A DNA stretch of 64,000 nucleotides, from NCBI GenBank assembly GCA_030435675.1, contig CM059623.1:14416092-14480091 (forward strand), read 5' to 3'. The notes under the pieces are model-generated. The model ran no database searches, was not told the DNA's origin, and worked only from the letters and a program-made list of their open reading frames with translations. A program made the position numbers and the translations under genes. Positions within the stretch are counted from its first letter, which is position 1. Every line of letters starts with the position of its first letter. This stretch comes from Steinernema hermaphroditum (Eukaryota > Nematoda > Chromadorea > Rhabditida > Steinernematidae). This document shows, piece by piece, positions 35,001 through 45,199 of the stretch.

Positions 35001-35748
35001 GACGGCAAAGATTGATCTTAATTGAGATCGCTCTCCAATACACGAAATTATGAAGTTTTCAAAAGGGTTGGAGAAGTTCCAATCAGAGCATATACTGTAT
35101 ATAGCACAGACCATCGGAGACAAAAGGCACGGATCTCCTTTGATCGTCGGCTTCACTGATTCTTTTAAAGCTTTACGAAGTAGATTCAAGGGAGATATGG
35201 ATTCAGCGATCTTCATCTACTTAGCCATAACTAGGGATAAACCAATTTGAACCTTCAGCATAAAAAAACTGCCTCAAATTCCAGGAAGGTCGAACGCCCG
35301 ACTATTACCGTCGGAATGCCGTCATCGACTTGAAACACTTCAAAGAACGCGATGAGGACTACGAAGTGATCAACGAAACGCTGATGGAAGATGCGCCGGT
35401 GCTCGAGTCGCCACCTAGTCCTGAGTCCCTTTCTGTCTCCAGGTAAGTCCCTGAGAATCATGCACCCATCTGAATCTCATTATCTTGCTTCTTTGCAGCT
35501 CGGCACTGGACTCTGGCCGCCACGACGAGGAAGAAGACTACGACCGGCATCGATTCGAGCGTCTGATGCAGGAGAAGATGAATCTACCGACGTCGGACAA
35601 CGGCCTCTACTTGGCGCGCACCGTGGCGCCCGTCTTGACGAAAGCTTTAGCTGAGGTATTGCTTAAGCGACCGGCCGATCCGATCGGATTCATCAGCGAC
35701 TGGCTGATCCGATACAACGACGAGGACCCCGACAACTTGAACGTCTGA
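14002..35748 (+). CDS. Six-module ankyrin-repeat protein with C-terminal DPY-30-like motif
   Basis: 24 exons join in phase to 1312 residues: 14002-14050, 15069-15460, 15507-15696, 16769-16926, 16969-17169, 17319-17429, 20150-20497, 22571-22670, 22741-22838, 22885-22980, 23029-23155, 28524-28681, 28722-28824, 30340-30437, 30485-30586, 30628-30951, 30996-31196, 31671-31772, 31824-31954, 32000-32138, 34348-34548, 34595-34696, 35285-35442, 35499-35748. The start exon encodes MERRPSVFDDPYYQQF. Six modules follow. Each has a helical lead (WLxxGxIxxLExLxLxGxxxLLxGK…F…YQ) and about three ankyrin repeats (GxTPLHxAI, GRTPLHYAAA). The C-terminus has an acidic linker and a DPY-30/RIIa-type helix pair (LARTVAPVLTKALAEVLLKR, then PADPIGFISDWL). 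Intron 16 uses a GC donor. Such proteins are scaffolds, and DPY-30 motifs bind amphipathic helices. The partners are unknown. It may instead be two genes split in intron 11. Confidence 0.75.
14391..14600. mobile_element. tRNA-derived SINE-like repeat, copy 1 (in ankyrin intron 1)
   Basis: It begins with the dispersed block around GACCATATAAACACC and ends with a pol III B-box-like GGTTCGACTCC at 14537-14547. A weak A-box-like stretch lies about 50 nt before it. The segment CCATTTTT…GGTTCGACTCCC matches 19215-19245, and the head block recurs at 18800 and 30000. A T-rich tail follows. Confidence 0.5.
17430..20149. other. Ankyrin intron 6 (2.7 kb), repeat-rich
   Basis: No exon of the main gene is needed here, because exons 6 and 7 join in phase 0 and restore the usual ankyrin end. 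An apparent exon at 19877 (acceptor CCTTCAG) runs into a stop in the required frame and is not used. The intron holds the SINE-like copies at 18780-18880 and 19130-19332. Confidence 0.6.
19130..19332. mobile_element. Foldback element enclosing a tRNA-like pol III promoter
   Basis: The arms TGGGACTTTTTCTCACATAA (from about 19132) and TTATGTGAGAAAAAGACCCA (to about 19328) are inverted repeats about 200 bp apart. Between them lie an A-box-like TGGCCGAACTGG (19190-19201) and a B-box GGTTCGACTCC (19232-19242) at tRNA spacing. A third arm-like copy, GAGAAAAAGACCCA, lies at about 19012. This is a SINE or MITE with a tRNA-derived core. Confidence 0.55.
20498..22570. other. Ankyrin intron 7 (2.1 kb) with dispersed transposon-like repeats
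   Basis: Between about 21110 and 21830 there are several diverged copies of a repeat marked by GACCGGTCTCAC or its complement and by CCCTTTTTGGG(A/T)CAC ends. The same marks recur at 27390-27700 and 45200-45550. The 199-codon minus ORF at 21930-22529 shows no protein-like features. Confidence 0.5.
23708..24566 (+). pseudogene. Pseudogene A of the 'LPYxFYESV' family, nested in the ankyrin intron
   Basis: The ATG at 23708 starts MNDVPYAFYESVFWVG, like the intact minus-strand copies at 51124-52047 and 59813-60745. A ~19-nt deletion relative to pseudogene B (after …KELSG) shifts the frame. A later part is open from 23881 to 24504 (…IDRICFPNAVYYLALETATV…, EALRGKDLYL). The last about 35 codons are lost where a repeat block begins near 24566. 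The conserved promoter-like region upstream (about 23605-23700, TATAAA at 23662) is kept. Confidence 0.85.
24580..24660. repeat. Repeat block with GGTCGGTCCCTCCGGTCGCT core
   Basis: A block reading CTCACTCGTGTTGCGGTGG followed by GGTCGGTCCCTCCGGTCGCT and a CTCTG end directly abuts the truncated pseudogene A. A close relative lies at 52768-52825 beside the remnant copy of the same gene family. This suggests the block travelled with, or mediated, the family's duplications. Confidence 0.6.
24835..25753 (+). pseudogene. Pseudogene B of the 'LPYxFYESV' family, nested in the ankyrin intron
   Basis: It begins MNDLPYAFYESVFRVGWAV and stays open through …AQQMTSMFKYHGIFIRKKPN, then hits TGA (25023-25025) where intact copies read RIIDEKCWD, a frameshift. 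The middle part (25030-25190) is degenerate with stops. The C-terminal 139 codons (25334-25753) are open again and end …GMLFT, like the intact copies (…GILFT). Tandem with pseudogene A, same strand, about 1.1 kb apart. Confidence 0.85.
27390..27551. mobile_element. Mariner-type MITE with CAGGGTG-like ends
   Basis: The left end GAGGGTGGCCCAAAAAACG and the right end CTTTTTGGGTCACCCTG-TA form inverted repeats. The GACCGGTCTCAC mark lies inside. A second end of the same type (TA-CAGGGTGGGCTAAAAA) starts at 27557, head to tail with the first, but its partner end was not found. Confidence 0.55.
27768..27952. mobile_element. MITE family 2, copy 1 (CAGCTATAAC ends)
   Basis: AACCCAGCTATAACTGT at the left and ACTGTTATAGCCAGGTCT at the right are inverted repeats about 185 bp apart. 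The inside contains GCCGGGGTTTGCCGAAGCCA, which recurs with one gap at about 32865-32885 in a second copy. Confidence 0.6.
28411..28477 (+). other. Candidate alternative first exon of the 3' half of the ankyrin locus
   Basis: ATG 28411 opens MLIPPPIDLIEDFLEQSLADVF and then a GT. A 46-nt intron (28478-28523) would join it to exon 12 in the correct phase (G|AC, giving …ADVFDAPNEDQVEQWL). The donor G|GTCTCC is weak. If real, modules 4-6 and the DPY-30 motif can be made as a separate ~710-residue protein, either from an internal promoter or as a distinct gene. Confidence 0.45.
28825..30339. other. Ankyrin intron 13 (1.5 kb)
   Basis: No exon is required (phase 1 to 2 matches). 29985-30060 holds a partial SINE-like head (GGCTTATACGCC…CATATAAAGACCCTTCGAAA), the third copy in this locus. 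Nothing else is recognised. Confidence 0.55.
30952..30995 (+). other. GC-AG intron (intron 16 of the ankyrin gene)
   Basis: The exon ends …CCTCAGTATCAG and the next base pair is GC (GCAAGC), with the acceptor ATTCCAG. The 44-nt length and phase 0 match the equivalent introns of other modules, so a rare GC donor is used here. Confidence 0.75.
32139..34347. other. Ankyrin intron 20 (2.2 kb) with GC-rich islands
   Basis: Exons 20 and 21 join in phase 0 (…PQYL|DTIENIHKAI) like the other modules, so no exon is missing. GC- and CpG-rich islands lie at about 32140-32500 and 33990-34340. MITE family 2 copy 2 lies at about 32800-32955. The rest shows nothing. Confidence 0.55.
32800..32955. mobile_element. 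MITE family 2, copy 2
   Basis: The core GCCGGGGTTGCCGAAGCCAC and the right end TTTATAGCTGGGTCTT match the element at 27768-27952. The left end is degraded. Confidence 0.5.
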
Positions 35749-35792
35749 ACGCAATATGAATACAAACTCTCTCTTCTCATTTCTTTTTTCGT

Positions 35793-35798
35793 TTTATT
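35793..35798 (-). terminator. Poly(A) signal AATAAA of the OVO-like gene
   Basis: TTTATT on the plus strand reads AATAAA on the minus strand, 30 nt after the OVO-like stop codon (TGA 35830-35828). It lies inside the 79-nt gap to the stop of the convergent ankyrin gene, so the two 3' UTRs probably overlap. Confidence 0.65.
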
Positions 35799-35827
35799 CA
35801 TTTTAACGCTTTCGATAAATTCTTCTT

Positions 35828-37952
<2,125 letters not shown>

Positions 37953-39045
37953 GGTGGCGCTACGGTAGCGGGCTGGTGGTGGTGGATGGAGTGATGACGG
38001 TTCGGAGCGGCGCGTAGCGGCCTCGCTCGCGGGGCGGGTGGCGCTCAATTGTATCGGTTCGGCCCCTTCGCCGGCCCAAGGTCAGCTGAGCGGAGATGAT
38101 TGAGTGGCGGGACGAGCGGCGCCGATGGGGTACGGTAGCAGTCGGGATCGAACTGAAAAGAAATGGGAAGGGTGAGTGAAAGGCACATAAACGGTTCCGA
38201 GGGCGCGTGGCACGGGATGGTCGATTGCCATTCGGAGGAGAAGCAGCTTAATAGGGAACGTCTTAACGAATCGAATAGATGGGGAGGGAAGATAAACCGG
38301 CCGCGGGGGTATCGGTTATGAGTGGTACGGTAAATGGGCTATTAGGTTGATGTGGATGAGGACGAAAACGGGCTTATCTGATCAGGTTTTGGTTCGCGCT
38401 AGTGTACCATGGCATATCCACTAATGGCTAAGGCTTGTTCTTGTCCTTCTTTATATTTTTATCAGTTTTCATGTATATCTTTCCTAGCGAAATAAGATTT
38501 AAAGGTTCTGGAACAGTTCATTCCAAGTTCACCGGCGACAGAATTGGATCGGTGACATTCGAACGGATCGGAGGGTCGCATTTCAATAGATGTGTACTTC
38601 CGACCACCGCCAGTCGCATCCCTTTGAAAATGGAGTGATGGACACGTTGCTGCACAATGGGAATAGTAGAGCCTGATCAGCAAGAGGAGAGGAAGCGGAA
38701 TGTGATCTTATTGTTCCAGTCGCTTTAGGCTATTCTTTCTTAGTTCCATGTATGAGGAGAAAGGACCAAGAAAAGAGTTTCAATGCATTTATGTGAACCT
38801 TTTTTAGCTTCATGTTTGGACCAATTGATCCAAAATAAACTTTAGGTCGTGTACCAGACGCAAAATGCCCTGCGAGATATTATGGTGGGTCAAACTCTAT
38901 CAGAATGTAGCAGAGATATCCATACCATAGTGCCGAAATCGAGCCTTCTCCCCGGGCAATTATTTTTTTATTTTGAATTATATTGATCCTATATCTAACC
39001 GTTTTTCACCTATACGTGTTCCTTTTTTTCCGCACGGGAGCCGCC

Positions 39046-39125
39046 CTATTACACCATTCGAGGAGTCGGTTTCAGTCAGCAAAAAGGAGGGCTGAGGGTG
39101 GTGTTGAACCGACTGCTATGCCATG
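39046..39125. repeat. Possible tRNA-like fragment
   Basis: GGTGTTGAACCGACTGC resembles a reversed B-box region, with GAGGAGTCGGTTTCAG 40 nt before it. A similar reversed B-box (GGACTGAACC) is at 40967-40976. Both are weak SINE or tRNA-like traces. Confidence 0.25.
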
Positions 39126-40356
39126 AGGGAAAGGTTTAAAGAAACCGTTCTATAAAAATGTGCGAGAACTCACTAAATGGGATTCGAAGAGGGATCCGTT
39201 TTAGTTTAGTTGCTTTCTGACAGGTTGACAAAATTTGCCCTTACCTTACAGTATAAACTGACTTTACAGTTCACAAAACAAGATAACCCGTTGTATGAAA
39301 TAGACCCTTAGACTATGAAATAGACTATCTTTTACGATACCGTAGAATATCCAAACCTATACAAAGCTACTGTTAAATATAGACAGGTCTAACAGAGGAA
39401 CCATTTCTGCGTTCGAAAGAAACATTATGAGTGGAAAGAAGTTCGATACTACACTTGTACACTTAGGGCAGGAAATTCTAAAGTTGAATATCAGAGACTA
39501 AAGTGGAGGGTGAGTAGACCGATCCATTTCCATAATAGACAACTGTCTACCACCCCCTCCACCACGTAACCGTCGGCGATGTCGCCCGCACATTGCAAAT
39601 AGAATTCGCACCGAAAAGCGCTGAAGGGGAACGGAGGGGGCGCCGCTGCTTAGCGCCCTCTCCCCTCCGGAGTGGTGGTGTCGTCGTCGCTGCGCAATCG
39701 CCCATTGAATCCACGACGCCGGCCGGCCGCTGAAGAGGGAGACGACACTTCGCCCAAAACAGGAATGTTACGGTATGCGCGGGGCACTCGAAAACTGGAA
39801 AATAGCGATTACGCCGCCGGCGCGATACCGTATAAGAGCTTACACGTAGCCTTCACGCGGCTTTCGCCTCCTTTTCAACGGGGGACTTCTGAGCAGGATT
39901 AGGCGTGCAGGAAGCGCTGAGGTCAAGACAAGGCCGACATAATTAAGATCCAATTACAGGAACATTAAGTTTGACAGCGGCGGCGACGGCGGTGGCATTG
40001 TCGCGCGACCTTTGCGGCGACGGCGCACAAAACGTCGCGCTGTAAGGAAGATGGAACGCGTTGTTTACGGCTGCGTTTGAGTGAAAGACGCCGCCGAGTA
40101 GGTGAGATAATAGCGGGCAGGAAGTAGGACTAATTACGGTACGTCGAGAATGTGATAAGTGAGTGTGGGGCGAGATGCGGTAAAGGGTACCGTAGTGGTT
40201 TTTAGGGGGTGATAGTAATTGAAGGGGTTCAATAAAAATATGGATGATCATAGCCATAATTAAACTATAAGTTCACGGAATTTTAGATTCAATTTGATAA
40301 CCAATTACCCTATCTTTTGGTCACATATTACCTGATAAAATTAAGTTCCATTTCAG

Positions 40357-40469
40357 ATCTATTTTGTGATTCTGATCGATCGGAATCCACGGGAGTCAAA
40401 GGATCCGTATCAGATGCCAACGGGTCGATGAATCCCATTGAAGAGGCACTGAATAGGCTTTCCAAAACG
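40357..40469 (+). CDS. Orphan coding-exon candidate, unknown protein
   Basis: A good acceptor (CCATTTCAG) and a good donor (ACG|GTAAGC) bound 113 nt with a single open frame (LFCDSDRSESTGVKGSVSDA, then about 17 more residues ending EALNRLSK). It would enter in phase 1 and leave in phase 0. The Ser/Asp-rich start and amphipathic end look protein-like. No partner exons were found nearby, so it may belong to a long-intron gene, be a relic, or be chance. No family is recognised. Confidence 0.3.
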
Positions 40470-42368
40470 GTAAGCTCACAAGAACACAAATACCATTTGA
40501 CCGTTGGAAACTTATTCTTTCTTAACCGGAAATTTAGTGTGATGATAGCAAACTGAAAGACAAAAGCAGAAGGCGCTGAACTTATAATGTAGTTATGGCT
40601 CAGATCATTCAGATCAAAATTTTGGTCCTTTTTTGGTACATGAACCTTTTGGTCCGAGTTTTGGTTTCATTGCGATTTGAATTCTTAAATTCTTCTCAGA
40701 TCTAAGTAAACTTATCCCCTGAACTTTTTCACCCATGATAGTACTTCTTTTCTTCTGATAAACTTAAATAAGCTGCCACACTAATAAACCGCAGGTCGAC
40801 CATTTTAAAAGCCATATAAAAAACTATTTAGCCGTGAGACATTTCCAAGCTTTTCTCATAAATAATGAGATTTGAAAGTAAGGTCATGTTTTTTCGAATA
40901 TCGAATATTCGATTCGTCAAACAAAAACATAAAAAAATTCAAACCAAAAATTGTCAGGCACCACGGCGGACTGAACCTCTGACCGCCAGCATGGCAGGCC
41001 GACGCACACATGATAAGCTTTATGATATTTACATGGTAGTATTCGATAAGTTAACACCTTTGAAAATGCAGCTGTGGGAAATATTTCGTACGGGAATACA
41101 TATCCATTTCATAGTCGGCGCCAAACGGTCCAAAAAAATCAGCCTTGTTATAAGGCTCTAGAAGATGGGTAGTCTTCAACCATTACTGATGACTACCCAA
41201 TGGATTATGTATTCATTTCGTCCTGGTTCGAAAGCCGATGAAAGTAAATCGAAACTTCTCATACAATGTAAAGCCTGACTCATTGAGGCTTTTAAAAGAT
41301 TTCGGAAAGAAATGGAACTTCTGATGAAGAATACTCGTTGTTCTTGACAATTCTCAAAACAGTTCCAAGTGCACTATTCAAAGTCATGGATCGGAGCGAC
41401 GAAGAAAAGTGAAACTTGACCTGTGGCAAGGAACGATTAACCTGTCGCAGTTGAACAGACTCGTTTTCAGCGAAGTGAGCGAGGATTAGCAGCGACTCCA
41501 CTTCCACCTAAGACCGTAATGGTACTGTAGTGGTCGCGCGGTCGCTAAGCCGCGCGTCTAATCTCCGACGAGTGAAAGTAATTGTCGCGCTAATTGCGTC
41601 GCCAGAATGGAAGCGGACGCCGAGAAACCGGTAAAGAACGCTTAGGATTAGGAGGAACTGGATCGCCGCTGATTTGCAGTTTGTTTTGATGAATTCGACA
41701 AGCCGACGAATCGTGGAATTATGGACACTGGGGAGGGGTTACGGTAGCGTGGAACATTTGCTGAAAAATACGAAAAAGGACGGAATTTAAAAAAGCACAA
41801 TTCGGGACTTTTCTAATGTGCAAACGACGATTCAGAGAGAGTAGCAGAGCTATATCTTAACACTGTGGGGCATCACAGCTATGCTCGATATGCCCTAACT
41901 TTTAAGTTGCACTTTAGGTGTTTCTGAGTCCCGGGTGCTGATCCGACTTGGGCGACCGATATGTCTTATTTCACAGTTACGAAAGCCATTTTTACCACAT
42001 TTTTATTTTTTCAAAATTTGCATATGATGGCATTTGCATCCCCGAAATGCGGTCCCGACACGCGGAACGGTTTAAGACCAAAACTCCGATCCCGCGCAAT
42101 GAAAACTACTATATTTTGCTGGAAATTTCGGATATTCGATCGCCGCTTTTGTTGTACTCGATACCCACATTGTCTCCACGGAAAAAGTCTCCACTGTTAA
42201 CTATGAGATGAACCATAGACAAGATATAGGATGAGACATGAATGAGGATAAGTTTGCAGCATAGAATGTTAGTGGGATGAGTTTAGAGCAGAAAAGGGTA
42301 TAAGCATTAAGCATGAAGCAACCCGTAGGCGGCCGATGTGGCTAGTTAGCTGACTATAACATACCAGA

Positions 42369-42660
42369 GCATGTCAGTTAACTACTTACTGCTGTTGATT
42401 AACAAAACGATCAAAATACAGGATTATGGGTTATGCGAGCCTGCCTTGCCATTTGGATGTAGACAGTCAAATTTTGCTTCATTTTGCTCAAAAGTTCCGG
42501 TCACTAGGGCATTCATTTGCATAGTTTCATTAGCCAAAATTAAGCACTATTTCCTCATTTTTAATTATGCGATCGCAAAGGGTACAGCATGTCAGACAGC
42601 TAATTATTACCGATGTTAATCAACAAAACGATCAAAATAAAGGCACGGTTATGGTAGTCT
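42369..42660. repeat. Direct duplication of ~220 bp spacing
   Basis: CATGTCAG…GTTGATTAACAAAACGATCA (from 42369) recurs as CATGTCAG…GTTAATCAACAAAACGATCA (from 42588). The homology extends about 65 bp in each copy. Confidence 0.65.
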
Positions 42661-44939
42661 TTCAACTATTTCAACGTAAACAGTCTAATTAGTGAAGTTA
42701 ACAGTCGACTATGTCCTCATTTCGGATTACACCAGAGAGCAGTCAGAATCGGACAGCACATGTAGGACCTGATATTTCTTGTTTCTAGAATATGGATGTG
42801 AATATTGGAACCTTACAGTACGAAAGCCTTGTGAGTCTTCTGCTGTTATTGTTCCTAAAAGAAGTCTCGCGGATGTGAAATTTCATGTGAAAGCGAGTTA
42901 ATCCTTTTTTGCACAAGCTCTAATAAACGGATTAGAATACAAGGTAAACGGAGCTCTCTAAAACTGTGCTTCTCTAAAGAAAACCAATTTTGTGAAACAA
43001 GGGTCGTGAGTTGACTTAACTTTATGTCATGAATCATGGTGACTTAGACTTCAAGGCGAACTATTCGCATCCAAGAAAAATTGAAGGTAAAATAAGTGAT
43101 TTAGCTTGTAAGAGATAATCCCACAATCGATACATATCCCCCACCCTCTCACTCACTCTCGACCTTTTGGCCAGAGTGTCGTACTACCCCATTGTTGTTA
43201 TTGTCAGCACGCATTTGTGGATAAATTGATTTCATATATGTAAGATCAGAGCTGAAGCCACCTTCGATTGTGTGACTGGGGATTCAAGTATCAATAAATT
43301 GAAAGAAACCCTCTTTACAAAAAGCCTTTACTCTCGAGAACTGTCCACCGAAATCAAAACTACCCCCCAACACGTCGTCAAAGTTAAGACTGATAATGTG
43401 ATACCTTTTGGCCTTTCGTTTCCACGTTACAGAGCTGAACATTGCAATCTCTGCCCTCACCGTAATCCCTATCCAAAATTCACCCTTTGTGCTTTGCAAG
43501 GCTTCACGGCATCAAGAACCATCGAAAAAAGAAAACAAAAACAATTCACTTCTAAAAGTGAAACTTTGCGACTGTTAGCATCCTACCGTAATCTCAAGTA
43601 AACATTGGCCCAAACCAACCTTTGCCCAAGCTGCTCCACTCCTCCAACAACGACGCCGAAAGCCACCGTAATCCGGCAGCGCGGAGCGCCGTTCCCGGGC
43701 GCTCCCGCACACCGAAAGTGAGAGATCGCGCGTGGCTGTTTACGGTCGAGAAGCGACAACGCAACTAAACGGATTACACTAATCCGCGCGTTGTGAAATG
43801 CGGCGCTGGGCGCGTTTACAGAAAGATATCTGAAACGACGAACAAGCGCTGGAGCGAGAACCGGTATGTGGTTAGGGGGGAGCGCGTGAATCGGAGGTGT
43901 GAAGAGGGGGGGGGGAGGCGATGAAGAAAGGGGAAGAAGCCGACACAAATGGAAGGGAGGAAGTACGGCAATTACGGTGAGAAGCGGCTAAGTGGCCGCT
44001 TCTCGTTCTTCTGCTCTTATAATTGGCGCGTTAGCGCGCACCGTGAGAAGAACCAAAATTGCATAATAGATGGTTAGGGGACTGGACTGGAAGGAAGATA
44101 ACAGTGAATGTCATCTATGAGAAAGCAGGTTGAATCAAATGGATGAGGAATCGGATCATAGATTTGAGGCCGTTATTCTGACAGTCTTGAAATGTCCTTT
44201 ATTTGCGAGCCTTCGTGACCCTGAGCCAGAAAAACGACCGAGTCACGAAGCCGTTTGAATTGGTCGAATTATTCTGGCAGTCTTGATTTGATACCTCAGA
44301 ACATTTAGTCTCATTTGGGAGTTCAGAAAGGACAAAGATTCTGAGATTTTATGGATAGGATCCGAGAAATCTCGCTCCTTCTTTGGTTATCCCATTTATG
44401 GTTAAGCCTTTGACAGTTAAAAGTGGACTTGACGTTAAAAGTGACAGTTAAAAGCGACTGGACGTCCATGCCGATTTTTCAGCCACATCGTTGGCTTTCT
44501 TCATCTATAAGAGTGAAAATCGATAGGATAGTGTCACAAGACAAAGCCACCAAAATCGTTCAACTTTCCAGGAAACAGAGGCTTCTCATTACCAAAAATT
44601 CTGGGGTGGTGCCGATCAGCCGATATTTTAGTGGTCATCGATCAACTTTTTCGCTGTGCGAAATACTGACCAGGAAGCGCAATTTTCAGCCAGTGATTCT
44701 GAGAGTTAACGCGAACTTTGTTGTGGTAATTTTAAGAATTCCACTTGTATGTAAAAGCTAAAAATAAGAGAACGGTAACGACTTTACAACTAACAACACA
44801 TTGATTCAGTAGGAAAGATTGCTTCAGTGTTGTGGCCCGATATTCCCCTTAAAATTCCCCAAACAGTGTCCACAAAAAGCAGACAGAAGTCTAGAATGAA
44901 GATATACAAGAGCATTGAGCAGTAAGAAACTGTAGGGTA

Positions 44940-45199
44940 TGTACAAGGATTTTGATAGCCTACTGGAAAGAGAAGATCATTCTGCTCAGCCTTGTTGCAT
45001 CGGATGACCTCAGCACGAACCGTAAACACTTATTTCTATGACCTCAACATTTCCATTGTTCCCTTTAAATGCCTTTTAATCAAGACGAAGATGACATGTC
45101 TCAAATAGGAAACTGCAAAGGAAGTCCAAGGATTCTTGTAGCCTATTGGAAAGAGGAGATCATTCTGCTTAGCCCGTCGCATCGGATTGCCTGAGCACG
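44940..45199. repeat. Direct repeat, two ~76-bp copies 183 bp apart
   Basis: 44941-45017 and 45123-45199 share CAAGGATT(T/C)TTG(A/G)TAGCCTA and GAGATCATTCTGCT or its variant, ending CATCGGAT…GAGCACG. No coding or terminal repeats are seen. A repeat carrying the GGTCTCAC mark follows at about 45250. Confidence 0.65.

Larger units (their letters stand above)
28524..35748 (+). other. Ankyrin locus, modules 4-6 and DPY-30-like end (exons 12-24)
   Basis: Module 4 covers residues about 624-830 (EDQVEQWLAEGNITFLEQIV; GMTPLHKALLHGQ; GRTALHYAAADPNGEH). Module 5 covers about 835-1028 (EEDISDWIHTGNVGKLEELV; GLAPLHKAIVFGRTD; KRTPLHYAAALRDGGY). Module 6 covers about 1029-1215 (NIQQWLREGHIAKLEQLILS; GCTPLHTAIIYEQTD; KRTAMHYAAAARDGGH). 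Splice sites recur at the same places: after each YQ, after RDxxG or RDK, and after each (N/D)xxD. The acidic/Ser-rich linker (ESPPSPESLSVSS) leads to the DPY-30-like helices at about 1258-1302. Modules 4-6 are more alike than modules 1-3. Confidence 0.75.
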
